64,000 nucleotides of DNA from Hymenochaete sp. R1 (Eukaryota; Basidiomycota; Agaricomycetes; Hymenochaetales; Hymenochaetaceae), in assembly GCA_019400425.1 (NCBI GenBank), contig JAFREE010000009.1, positions 62,001 to 126,000 on the forward strand, given 5' to 3'. How positions within the stretch are numbered: position 1 is the stretch's first letter; every line of letters begins with the position of its first letter. Of this stretch, positions 12,155-22,978 are shown one piece after another. A program made the position numbers and the translations under genes. The notes under the pieces were generated by a model that saw only the letters and a program-made list of their open reading frames with translations, was not told the DNA's origin and ran no database searches.

Positions 12155-13000
12155 ATGGCGATAGAATGAGGACGACCACTGAGCTTACCAAGAAATGGAA
12201 AGAAGGCGAGAAAGTTGATTGGGAGTCAGTGGGAATGGACAAATTGCCGAAATCGTGAGTTGACCGTCTCAAATACGTGTAATATTTGGTGACTTATGTC
12301 GGATATGCTGCAGTGATGCATACTAGTTTCTTTAATTCTGCGTTCAAGTGCCATCGTTTCTTCGTTATCGGCAGAAGGAGAGCCCAATTTGGCACTGTTT
12401 TAGTTGAGCGGCACCTCCACTCAACTTCGCAGGTCTCGCATAAGCCGACGGTCATCAAGGTGGCCTTCACGCTTTCAAGAGGCAGGTTGGAAGATACTCT
12501 ATCAAATAAACAGATAAGTTCACCGTTAACATAACCAACGAGCCGTTAGTGTGATTGGATTTTGATACAGTTTTGTCTATTGACCAAGATCCTGATCCAG
12601 ATTTATCGAAACTGCAGATACGACGACAATTGTAGCGCCTGCTGATATCAATGAATGGGTGACATCTAGACCGATTCTTGGATCCAATGTACACATCCAT
12701 CAATATATTGGCGTGCAATCTTCCAATCTCTGACCAATTACAGGAACTTGTAAAGCCGCCTCGCGTCCGCGAAAGCGCTGCCAACCTTGAATGAGGAATA
12801 AATCGGTCCCCGCGCATCACATCTCGAGTAACTAACTACATCCCATACCATTCCACTTCATCGACTTCTCTCCCTCGGGTGTCGATAGCCCAGACCCCAC
12901 TAAAACGCTCGTCCTCGCCAGGCTCGCCTGCGTTCGCTGCGCCCACCTCCGAAACGCTGTTCTTGAAGAAGACTGGCTGTGCGTCAAGTGCATTGGTAAG
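12155..13000 (+). pseudogene. Decayed duplicate of the flavin-reductase-like gene
   Basis: This stretch aligns by eye to the intact gene at 6735-8005, in the same orientation and exon order. ACGACCACTGAGCTTACCAA near 12171 matches the intact exon 1. The string around 12360 matches the exon encoding SSLSAEGEPN. VSHKPTVIKVAFTL matches VSHNPPVISVSFTL. A later block near 12745 matches KPPRVRES, and the block near 12855 matches HSIDFSPSGV. The copy has lost continuous frame through indels and stops, and its last exon is cut short, ending near 13000. It is a non-functional duplicate separated from its parent by about 4 kb. Confidence 0.85.
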
Positions 13001-13901
13001 GAAATTCAACAGATTAAGGAGCGGTGTAAGATATGAACCCGACTGTATGCATGTATGGTGAATAGAGACAACAAGAGTTGATTAGTTTGAGTTTTACTAA
13101 AGTTTGAGCGTACGAGCGTACGGCGTCCGAATAAATCGGTGAGCTTAAGTGTCACGTGAATTTTCGTGGATTATTAACAATTAATTAATATTAATATTAA
13201 TATTGCAAGTTGAACTCCATCGCTTTTCACCGTGACTTGGAACCATCTGTCTTACACTCCCTGGTAGCGAGCTTACCTCGGACGCCGTTGCACACTTCGT
13301 ACAAATCAAAAGCACCGTGAGGTCGTCGATTACGCTCAGATTGCTACGGCGAGCAACGGATCTTAAAATCAGATCTTTGATACCATTCATCAGCCAGCCA
13401 CCGCCCGCTACAGCTGGTCCAGGGCTGCCTCGATGGAATCGCACGTTTTTATACACGAGCAGGCGCCTCGCCAGTGCCCGCTTGTCAACTGCTCGTCCTG
13501 TTTGAGCCTGGTCCATTTCGTGTTTCAGACACCCTCCGTCGTGTCCGAGAGTCCGATGTTGCTACATGGGCTTCTCGCTTCAGGTGAACAGTGAGGGATT
13601 GCTTCGAGCGTTCGTTTGATACGACCTTTCTCCTTTTCGCTCTACTTCTGCTTGCACTTGAGACATTCTTGGGGGTTCTCTATCCCAGAGCGTCCGAGAG
13701 GTTGACGATAGGGCTGGTCAACCAGCTCAAAGTTCGGGTGTCTGGATGTCTGTGGACGCTGCATGCGAAACTGAGTTTGACTGGCTGGAAAATGACTCTG
13801 GCCGAAGTCCGTGTTTTGTAGCTGCTTGGTTGATCGAGTTGTGTCAGGATGCTTCAAGTAGTGAGTCTTTTCCCTCGCGTACCTCGTCGAGTGATAACTG
13901 A
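13001..13901. other. No supported gene
   Basis: Contains an AT-rich run near 13180-13205 (repeats of TTAATATTAA) and short frames without motifs. A hydrophobic stretch FLLFALLLLALETFLGVL encoded near 13621-13675 could be a leader exon for the next gene, but I could not join it in phase with confidence. Confidence 0.35.
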
Positions 13902-15424
13902 ATGAGTTTTGAAGGGCTCCCCGCCAACCTTGGTCCTCTGGACGGTAGTTCGTCGGGCTACCTTGCCCCGAACGGATCGAGTGCGACTCCGTGTACTTGG
14001 TGAGCTTTTCAATAACGCATACGGTGGAGCACTGAATTGAGCAAACAACGTTTCCTAGCTCGTGGGCTTTCTACAATACGATCGAGGCATGCACGATTTG
14101 TCAGGGACTTACAGCGGATGAGTGAGGAATTGTAACTATCGATCAAATTGTTTCAGGCTTACCCACCGGATCGAAGATATTCGTCTTGGTCTCAAGATTG
14201 CAACTCGCTCGAATTGACATCATCAACTACGTGCGTCATTATGTGACTTTTTGAGCTCATTTATTGACCAAAGGTATTAGTTATTGGCCATCGAATACTT
14301 CGTTCTCGGACCATGTAGAGCTTCCTCCATGGGCAATAGTTAATCGTAAGTCTGGCCATCTACCTTCCGGGATCATTCTGACGGCTTCCTCCAGCGAAGA
14401 AGTGGTCCTCCGGCGTTTTCAATTTAGTACAGGCGAAAAATATACACGATCAAAGTGTGTATATCGAATCTCAACCTTTACTATATCTAATGCGTATTTC
14501 AAAGACCTACCGGACGTGACTGATACCTTTGCGTCACAACCCTCTCTGACTTACTCCGCTGGATCCAACAAAGCAAACAACCTGCCCATTGGAGCTATCG
14601 TAGGCGGAGTGGTTGGTGGATGTGTGTTATTGATAGGCTTTCTTGTCATACTCTGGATTTGCCGCCGACAGAAAAGCAGCGAGCGACGTGGTCAAAATCG
14701 AAAATCGGTGGATCTCGTAGCTGAGACTTCAGGATTGGAAGGTGTTCGGAACTCGCACAGCATAACGAATCATCTTCGAATAGAAGCCTTGCCGCATCTT
14801 CAGGTCCAACCTTTCTCTTACACACCGGACGCTCGTCAGGTCTCATTCCATAGCTCGCCTTTCTTTCCACACTCTTCGGCGTACCCTGCGAGTGGTCATG
14901 CGAGACCACCTGTTGTTGGTCAAACCTTGCAACGATCACGAGATTCAATACCTACTGTGGCTGAACAATTAGACGAAAAGAAGAGAATACGTGCGTTTCG
15001 GCAAAGTAGTGCGGAATTTATGGGCCAGTACACTCAAGCGCAACCAGCTTCGGGATCACGGACAAGTACGGAAGTTGGAAGCAGCACTGTCGCTCTGTCT
15101 CACGACTATTCACGCGTTAATCTTTATGATGCTCAGCATGGAGGAGCAGCGCAAAGGGAAGCGCTACCAGCAGGTGTTCAGTCACCAGGTCCGCTCATCA
15201 ACGGAGCGAAAGCCCACTGGCGCCCAAAGGATGGGCCAATGAAACAGGGAAAGTGGTCAAGAAGGGTGATGAATCCTGGACCGCAACCTTCCGAGTCTGA
15301 TCCCTCTGAGGCCGGAGGTGATGCAGCGACTCCCTCGATGTCAGAAGTTATCGCGTCCGTTCCGGGAGCTCGACTCCCGAGTACTCGAGATAGGGCTGCA
15401 CCTCCGCCTACGTATATGCGATGA
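13902..15424 (+). CDS. Single-pass membrane protein with cysteine-containing ectodomain (SKG6-like)
   Basis: Six exons fit in phase (13902-13999, 14059-14121, 14177-14230, 14281-14345, 14395-14454, 14505-15424). The extracellular part carries FYNTIEACTICQG, SSWSQDCNS, a YWPSNTSF sequon region and ELPPWAIVN, the pattern of a large basidiomycete family with a Cys/Trp-rich ectodomain. A glycine-rich transmembrane segment follows (GAIVGGVVGGCVLLIGFLVI), then a basic stop-transfer RRQKSSERR and a long Ser/Pro-rich cytoplasmic tail ending PPPTYMR. No signal peptide lies in frame after ATG 13902, so at least one upstream exon is probably missing. Role unknown; wall or surface sensing is the usual guess for such architecture. 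Confidence 0.72.
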
Positions 15425-15749
15425 TTATCGTCCTTGGTATTTCATATGTACTGCTCCTTCAAAGTCGACCGACTTGAAGCTACGCTTTTTGACTCGCGTT
15501 TTCTCTTCTTCATTCTAAATTTTATATTTTCGGATACTTACAGACGTACAACTAATCTTTTGACTCTAACTTATCACGAGTGTAAATTTATATGTGTATT
15601 TAGAAATAAAGGGAAAGCGTCGCGAAGATTACTTCACGCGTTCTTTCCGGATATTACAGTATCCGGTTGCCGTAGTGTCCTCCGCGTCTTCTGCTCTCAC
15701 CTCCATCCACTCAATTCAGACCTTTCTTGAAGGAGTTGTCGTAGAAGAA
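15425..15749. other. Intergenic, promoter of the dehydrogenase gene expected here
   Basis: About 325 bases, pyrimidine-rich toward the 3' end as is common before fungal start codons. No gene seen. Confidence 0.4.
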
Positions 15750-17098
15750 ATGGCCGACCGTTTGAAGCAAGTCGCACAGCACTTAACCGGGTCGCATCCT
15801 CGAGGGTTGCTTGTCGGCGAGGTCGTGATTGTTACGGGTGAGTGCTCGCCTGAAAGTTCAATTCCACGAAACGGTTCTTACATGTCCCCACAGGCGCGGC
15901 GCAGGTTAGCTGCTCGCAATGACTCTGGACTGGAGATGTCAATTGTTCTAAAAACAGGACTCTAGGGGATCGGTCGTAGCTGTGCCCTACTTTTCGCGCG
16001 GGAAGGAGCGAAGGTCGTCGTGAGCGAGTATGTGGAACATTCACTCAACTGTCAATAGAAGTCACTCCGGACTAATTTCAGAGCATTCCAGTCTGGATGA
16101 AGCCAAAGCGCAGGTAGTCGCCGAGGAGATCAAGAAAGGTGGCGGAGACACCATTGCTATTGGAGGTGACGTCGGTGCAGATGACTTCCCAGAGAAGATT
16201 CTCAAGGCTACTGTTGAGTGCGTCTCCTTCCCGCGACTCGTTTTTGGGGCTCTCTCTTACGAGTGTTTTACAATTAGTAAATACGGCAAACTCAATCATA
16301 TTGTCAACAATGGTCATTAATCAGTGCAAATATGTGAAAGAACGAGTAATTCTGACGATTCTAAATAGCCGGCTTCACCTATGACCGGATGCTGCACACC
16401 ATGCCGGATGATGCTTTCGACGTGATTTTGAAGATACACGTTCGAGCACCGTTCCGTCTCGTACGCGCCGCAGCGCCCCTTCTTCGCATTAAAGTACGTG
16501 CATCGTCTCACATCACGCCGTTTTACCTCAGACAAAACGTGCAAATTAACGCAAACACTCAAATAGGGCAAACAAGCCGAAAACCGCTCGATAGTCAACG
16601 TTTCATCTACTTCGGGGTTGCACGGAAACGTTGGACAAGTCAATTATGCGGCTGCCAAGTCTGCTGTCGTGGGGATGACGAAGACGATTGCAAAGGAATG
16701 GGGCGTGTTTGGTGTGCGTGCGAATACGGTTGCTTTTGGCTTTGTCCAAACGCGGTGAGCCCGACTTCATTGTGTCTTGTTACTACATTACAAAAGTTTA
16801 ATCGATTCTCAAAGGTTAACGGCAGCAAAGGAAGCTGGTGAAACTATTGTTATTGACGGAAAGCCAGTCGCTTTGGGTATTCCAGGGGCTGGAAAGGCTC
16901 AGGATGCGTCTAAACCTGCTCCTGGAATCCCTCTGGGACGAGCAGCAACTTCCGACGAAGCGGCCGCAAGCATTTTGTTGTAAGCTCTTAGAATTATCTC
17001 TATCATGTATTTGTCTCATTTGCTTTAGCCTTATTTCGCCTCTTGCATCATATGTAACTGGGCATACGCTTGAAGTCACAGGAGGTGCCGGAATCTAG
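15750..17098 (+). CDS. Short-chain dehydrogenase/reductase (SDR), nine exons
   Basis: NAD(P)-dependent oxidoreductase of the classical SDR family, FabG-like. Nine exons close exactly to 289 aa: 15750-15837, 15894-15904, 15966-16027, 16092-16217, 16278-16312, 16369-16493, 16567-16754, 16815-16979 and 17029-17098. The dinucleotide-binding motif TGAAQGIG is assembled from three exons, the middle one only 11 nt long. Also visible are the NNAG motif (HIVNNAGFTYDRML), the catalytic serine region IVNVSSTSG, the catalytic Tyr/Lys in NYAAAKSAVVGMTKTIAKEW, and the C-terminal TGHTLEVTGGAG. All key residues are present, so it should be active. The substrate cannot be told; the length matches 3-oxoacyl-ACP-reductase-like members. 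Confidence 0.93.
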
Positions 17099-17629
17099 CT
17101 CTCCTTGCCGTGATAACCCCACAATGAGAGTATGCGTCTTCGTGGGTTCTCTAAATAATTTCTTAGTGATGATGAGACTGCAATTATTTCGCAATATCAG
17201 TCCGAAGTTTAAAACACGTTTGGTCCGGAAACATTCAAAGTCTTTTGTGCATCGTTTCAACCCAAGTCGTGCAGCGTATTATGAGACGCGACCATCAAGT
17301 CATGGAATATGTCAGCATGAACTTATTTTCTCTTCCCTGGCCTCATCTGCGCTGTCTCTTCTGGTCATCTCCACATCCTCCCGTCTGCTGATGTCGACAG
17401 AAGTTTAACATTCTAATTCATTGATACATTCGGGCAGGTCAATGAGACTACAGTTCTTATCACTTTGATGTTCGAGTGAGTGTTTTAACGTCGCAAAGGT
17501 TCAGTTACTTAACATGTTTCAGCACTATGTCACACGCACAGGCTTGATGACGAAATCGAATAATGTATAAGACTCAGGACCATCTTTTACGAGACTCGAG
17601 TGCACATTATACATTCCCAGTGTACTACG
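17099..17629. other. Intergenic, no gene seen
   Basis: Between the SDR gene and the first member of the tandem family. Short frames only. Confidence 0.4.
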
Positions 17630-19723
17630 ATGTCCAACGGCGCAGAACGCAGCAGAGAAGTGTCCAGAAGTCGGCGGCCAAACGTCACTTCCTCCACTAC
17701 TAGGTCCACAAGAACATCGACTACACGGTCGGGAAATCTTCTCTCACTCTCGGAGGACGGCTTGTTTCCGGACAACAATCTTTTGAGAAACCCTCTCGAT
17801 AGCGACTTTTTTACTCGCCCTCTCCTTCCTAGAATTGAATCCGGCTCGTTTCAGGATCTCATCGACGAGGTTGCAAGAGGAAGCAGGACTCGCGGCGACC
17901 GCAGGGATACTGGAAGGGAATCGCGCGACGATAGGTCTGTGGTTCGTCGTTCCAATGATGTAGCGCTGTCTCGAGAGCCACGTTTGGCACTGGCAGGTCT
18001 TGATATCCAAGATAACGAAGGTGCGCTTTTTTAAGCTCTAACATCAGATGCCCCGATGAGACCATAATAATTGCTTTTAACCAGCGATTCCTCGTCAAGC
18101 GCAATGTTTTAGTAAGTCTAGCATCATTATAGACAAGCTGCAATACTACCAATACTAAGCCATTCTTTCGTAGGCCTCGTCGACCTTTTGAAGTGTGAGT
18201 CCTCGTATGCTTCAGACATTTCTGTCATTCCCATGAGAGTATTTAGATTGGAAGTCGAAACTCGCAAATTCAAATTACGAAGCAACCGTGAAGGATTCCT
18301 ATGATCGAGACAGGGAATTTGGCGGTATGATGTATAAGGTGGAAGGTTTGTTTATCCCGAGCTTCCTGCTCGTGTTGCGACGTTGCGATCTTACTGATCT
18401 TTGCAAGGAACCCTCACGAGCAAGGATGGCGGAGATATGCATTCCACCTCGTTCTCAGGCAATATTGTCGTCGACGTACTCAAAGAAGTAGACAGATGGC
18501 TAAAGGGAAAATTGTTAGTCGAGTGTATTGATGTACCCTTTGCTTATTTTTGACGGAGCTATTCAGCCCAAATGAAGCTCGTGGAAATTCTCAACGTGGC
18601 TTTTCCGCCCCTCATCACGGGAGTCCAAATGGTACGTTTGTTTCTGTGTTAAAGGTTAAAGTCGTTGATGAGATATCTTGTATAGATTTCGAAAAGTGTT
18701 TGTCACCTTCAACGTACAAAATCTAGAAATAAGCAACTGTCCTCACTTGATTCTTTAGACTGGCAAGCCACGATACAAGGTACAGATGCAAGGCTAGGTA
18801 TCGAATTCGGCATTGATTGGCCGAATAAGGACAAATCAATTAAAGATCGAAAAGCGAAGATAAAATGTAGGTCATTTTCTGCGCTCTTTCGCCGTGTACC
18901 CCTCTGACTTCAGTCATACTCAGACACTGTCCGGGTAAGCAGACGCCTTGGTGAAAAGGAACCTATCAAAGGCCGTATACTGGAATATGAACTTGGAACT
19001 GCCATGACGAAGGCGGACGCTGGCATCTCTGAGGCGGTGAGAAGTCTCGGTGTCGATTTAACCTTAAAGGCTAAGGCTAAGGCTGAAATTGAAGGTACTA
19101 AACGCGCTTGTTGTTTATGGACTCTGGTAGACATGCTAATGATATTCATAGATGTTGTTGAGTCACCGCGTATTGCCAATGGACCATCCTCAGAGCCTGG
19201 TAGACAGTCTCAGATACCACCACGTTCACGGAAGAGCGCTGTACCAGAAGGACAACCCGGCAAAGATAGGACATCCGTCGTTGTAGAGAAAGAACCTTCG
19301 CGAGCTAGTGTTGACCCTACCACCGACGCCAGAGCTAGACAAGCCGCACGGTCGTCACGCGTGCGCTCGAGCGTTAACGCAGATGGCGACAGGTCCTTAA
19401 AATCAAAGGCGTCAACCGTTTTTGAACAAGATTCCGTGACACCCCGCACCACTAATGCACCACTTTCTGATACCCGTTCCAGAAGACAGCCCGAAAGAGT
19501 TTCACGAGCTCGAGAGACAGTGGATCCAGACAGTAAAAGGCCTGCTAGTAGAGCATCCACTACTGCTGAACAGGACCCTGAGCCTCCCCGTCCGAGTAAA
19601 GACTTGCCCTCCGAAGCTGTCAGACGAAGTAAGAGTTTCTCGCGCTCACGGGAGAGTACCATTCCGGAGGGGAAGAAAACTGACAGAACAAAGATGTCTT
19701 CCATCGTCGAAGAAGAGGGGTAG
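17630..19723 (+). CDS. Tandem family member 1, Arg/Ser-rich hypothetical protein
   Basis: Unrecognised intron-rich gene starting at ATG 17630 (MSNGAERSREVSRSRRP). The N-terminal third is rich in Arg, Ser and Thr. A conserved middle follows: YWKSKLANSNYE, GGMMYKVEG, VDRWLKGKLFSPNEA, the His-containing HHGSPN, and DRKAKIKYTV. A predicted helix, TKADAGISEAVRSLG, comes next. The C-terminal ~200 residues are a low-complexity tail of imperfect RxSRxRESTxPE-type repeats. Every middle block recurs, with the same intron positions and phases, in the gene at 20884-22300, so the two are tandem duplicates. There is no signal peptide or membrane span. The SR-like tail could be a phosphorylated or RNA-associated region, but this is conjecture. 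Confidence 0.75.
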
Positions 19724-20883
19724 TAGATTGGTCAGTGTGCTTCAAATAATCATATCCCTGTATTTACCTCCTTTCCTCACTCAGAACTCATGACAGTACA
19801 TATGCATTAATCTTACTACTACTTGGAGTAAATTTTTGTTGTACGTGGCTGGTAAATCTGATTGAATGCACAGATATTCCACTGCATAGTGCGTGGAAAA
19901 TGGTTGCGCTCACCTGCAAGGTTAGAACACTTCCTCGCAAAATTAGTATCAGGATATTGCGCTTGAATAATCAGGTTCAATTGTCCGAGCAAAGCCTTCG
20001 GCCTCATTCGAAGCAATTACTCTAATCCTTCAGGGAAGTTATCATGAACCGATATAACTGGTGGTCTGGATCGTCGACGCTATGGACAATTCGACAATAT
20101 CCGTGTAACTGGGTGAAGACGCACGACAAGACGTGTCTTCTTTGGAGGTGAGATATGATTCTACTAAATGAAGCAAACTAGCCGTTAACAAATGCTCACT
20201 TCCCTATAGACCTAGGCTTTGTTGGCAAACTTTATCTGCCGCCACTTACGTTTTGCACATCTCAGCATGACCTCGCATGGGAAGCAAGTATATCAAACAT
20301 TACTTCTCCTAATAACGGTGAACGACGTCATCCACTTTCGTATCTCCATCTTGCTGAAAGCTTGGGCGCGATAACCTTAGCGCAAATGATACTCATGACA
20401 TTCGAATACTCGCAAATTCGCCTCGGAATCAGTGGTACCTTTGCCTCTGTCATAAATCGAGGCAATGGATTCAACATTGCTTACTTTCTGGTATGAAATT
20501 CTCGTATGTATGCTGACTTCTTACCCGTGCAGTCTCCCAGCTGCTCCATGTTCAATCTTCTCGTAATCGGTTTTTTTTTTCATAAACATCTTCCCCGCAT
20601 GCGATTAACCTCGTTCCAGACCCATACTACATATGACAGAAATCGAGGCGGTTGAATTCAGCCCCTTCGATGTGGCGGGTGATAGTAAGTCCTTCTGAAA
20701 AATTCGGATATTGAATTCACGCAAAGCGCCAAACTGGTATGCGTCTAAGCCAGAAAAGTGCAACTATGCGCTTTTGCGAATTCCGCGACTATGAAAAAGA
20801 TGCAGCCCGATTAATCTCACCCATCATCCCCTCTAGCACTGGTAAAGACGTCCCCCATTCTCACTATTTCTTCACGTACCCTG
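19724..20883. other. Intergenic with one unexplained open frame
   Basis: Mostly non-coding. From about 20216 to 20512 one plus-strand frame stays open for roughly 98 codons after an apparent intron end (CCCTATAG). It reads LGFVGKLYLPPLTFCTSQHD onward, but I found no upstream exon joining it in phase and no family match. A ten-T run lies near 20571. Confidence 0.35.
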
Positions 20884-22300
20884 ATGTCTCGCCGCACCGG
20901 AGGTAAGAAAGTATTAACTGATCTATCTACATGATCCTCTTATGGATTGCCTATAGGGTCATCTACTTTTTTCACGAATTCGGAGTTCATGAGAAATGGC
21001 TTCACTCAAGGCCGAGGTCAACGAGGTCAAGAAGAGCACGCACATCGCTCGGAGACACATGAAGAAAAATATTCGAGTACCACGACGCGCCGTCCTCAAG
21101 TTCCGGATGAAGACTCTAAGGGGCGTCCGGACATGTCGAAGCGGGGCAATAAAAGTGAATTCTTTTTCATCGAGCGGTTGCTGATACTAACCAAGATTTC
21201 CGTGATTCTCCACTTGCAGTTTTTGCGCAAGGCACTCAATTCTTCAGTGAGTCCAGTACATATGCAGCGTAGCTACTTTACAGTTGTTCAGCTGCCAGCT
21301 CCTAGGTCTGAACGACTTAAAGTTGTGTGAGTTTCTGAAGCTGCAGAAAGTACTCGTTTCTCATGTGCTTTGTCAGACTGGAAGCCGAGGTACGCAAATT
21401 CAGATTACAAACTAGAAACAAGGGAACAATATATCAAAGCACCTTCCACGGGTTGTATGATGTATGCTATCGAAGGTAAATCTGAATTTTGATACTTACT
21501 TTCTTGTCCACATTTCCGTTGACGTCTTCTACCAGCGCGTTTGTCTCGGCCAACCCCGGACCGGGGAGAGTTTTCATATCACGCACCCAAGTTCTCGAAG
21601 CCTTCCATCCCAGAAACACTCGTCATGCTTGACCGTTGGTTTGGGGAGCATGCGTACGTAGGGCTACCGTTATCTAGTCTGGGATGTCTTTGATTGTGTA
21701 TGCCAGCCCTGTGCTTGAGGATGGCTCTTCTGAGCAGTCACCCTTTGAAGCACCTCATCATGCAAGCCCAGATGGTACGTTTTAATCTCTTTCACTGTCG
21801 TCGTGCACTAACCAAGTTTTTACCAGCATTCGTTACGGGTCTGTTTATGTTTCTAACAGTGAACTCCAAGCTGATTTAGCCCTCTAGCATGGGAGGGTGC
21901 GATTCAGAACTTGGATGCATATGTTTCTATTTCAATAGGTGAAAATTGGCCCAGTCAAGGTAAGTCCATCGAGGATCGTAAAGCAGAGATCCGCTGTGAG
22001 TCCTATTTCGCGATTTTAGCATATAGGGCATGCTGTTCTGAATGCTTGCACTTTCTAGACACTGTCGGGAAGACCGGTGGAGGAGATAAAATCACCAGCA
22101 GTGCAACTGCCTCAAATCTTCACTCTGCATTTGCAAAGGCCGACGTTGGCATTACAAAGGCGCTTAAGCAATTTGAAATTGAAATAAAGGCTCAGGATAT
22201 AGGGACCTTCGAAATTGAAGGTATGTATTTAAACATAGCCCTGACCACGTTCTTGCTAAAACCCGACGTAGATGTCACTGATAATTTTGAGGTGAGTTGA
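20884..22300 (+). CDS. Tandem family member 2, shorter paralogue
   Basis: Paralogue of the gene at 17630-19723. ATG 20884 (MSRRTG) splices through GTAAGA...CTATAG to SSTFFTNSEFMRNG and a basic Arg-rich region. The blocks shared with member 1 follow in order: FAQGTQFFS (against IPRQAQCF), YWKPRYANSDYK (against YWKSKLANSNYE), GCMMYAIE (against GGMMYKVEG), LDRWFGEHA (against VDRWLKGK), HHASPD (against HHGSPN), DRKAEIR (against DRKAKIK) and AKADVGITKALKQ (against TKADAGISEAVRS). Intron positions match. It lacks the long repetitive tail and ends at DVTDNFEVS, TGA 22298-22300, unless another exon follows at about 22402. Function unknown. Confidence 0.65.
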
Positions 22301-22978
22301 GGGTATCGTGATGTCGCCACGGAGGAATAGCGAAGTCTATTCATAGTCAATTGTAGAGCAGTTCTCAGTGTATTGGACTTTGAGTAAGATCTATTACAGA
22401 ATTGGTTTATGATTCCATTACTACATTGATAGCATCAAAGTATGATGATTTTACTCGCTCAACGCGAGCAAATGTTAACGGTGTTAGTGTGGATTTAGTG
22501 CGGCATTCACCGTCGCTTTCAATCATTGGCCTTGATACGATTTCAGCCTATTTCATTTCATGTGCTGATGAAGAAATAATATTTTACGATGGCAACGTCT
22601 GATTCCTGGTGCTAACGTATAAGAGATTTTGATAACACCGTGGAACGAGACTCAAGTAGATAATCTGCATCATCGTGTAGATGACATGCTCAGAGCTCCC
22701 TGAATTTGCATAAAAGCTTTGAAGATCTGACCCGGATGACTTGAGACTCGTCTAAGATTTTGGGGTGGAGCGACTTCCGTATAAATCCATCAACCTCTGG
22801 CGAACTGTCGCCCATACTCTGAATCTGCATGCATTCTATCGTATCTTTGCATGATGATATTCCTCGTAAAATAGATAACACAAGTACATATTAAGAAGAA
22901 TAAATAGTGCTAACCATCCACGGAGTCCTAATGCCAAATCAAAGTAGTGTAAAGCGGAAGTTCTCACGAGTTGTACTT
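22301..22978. other. Convergent intergenic region
   Basis: Between the tandem family and the 3' end of VPS28. A 66-codon plus-strand frame (22402-22602) follows a plausible TTACAG acceptor and might be an extra exon of the preceding gene; not supported otherwise. Confidence 0.35.

Noticed and set aside
14121..14281. Apparent phase errors in the SKG6-like membrane-protein gene
   Set aside because: Choosing acceptors at CGAAG (14176) and TATTAG (14280) makes all exon phases close.
16317..16643. 108-codon minus-strand frame within the SDR gene
   Set aside because: It crosses clearly defined SDR exons and introns on the plus strand and carries no motif.
19210..19704. 164-codon minus-strand frame opposite the Arg/Ser-rich tail
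   Set aside because: It is the mirror of a low-complexity coding region, with a Ser/Leu-rich composition expected from antisense of Arg/Ser repeats.
22690..22881. 63-codon minus-strand frame downstream of VPS28
   Set aside because: VPS28 already ends with its conserved C-terminus, and this frame has no motif or splice connection.
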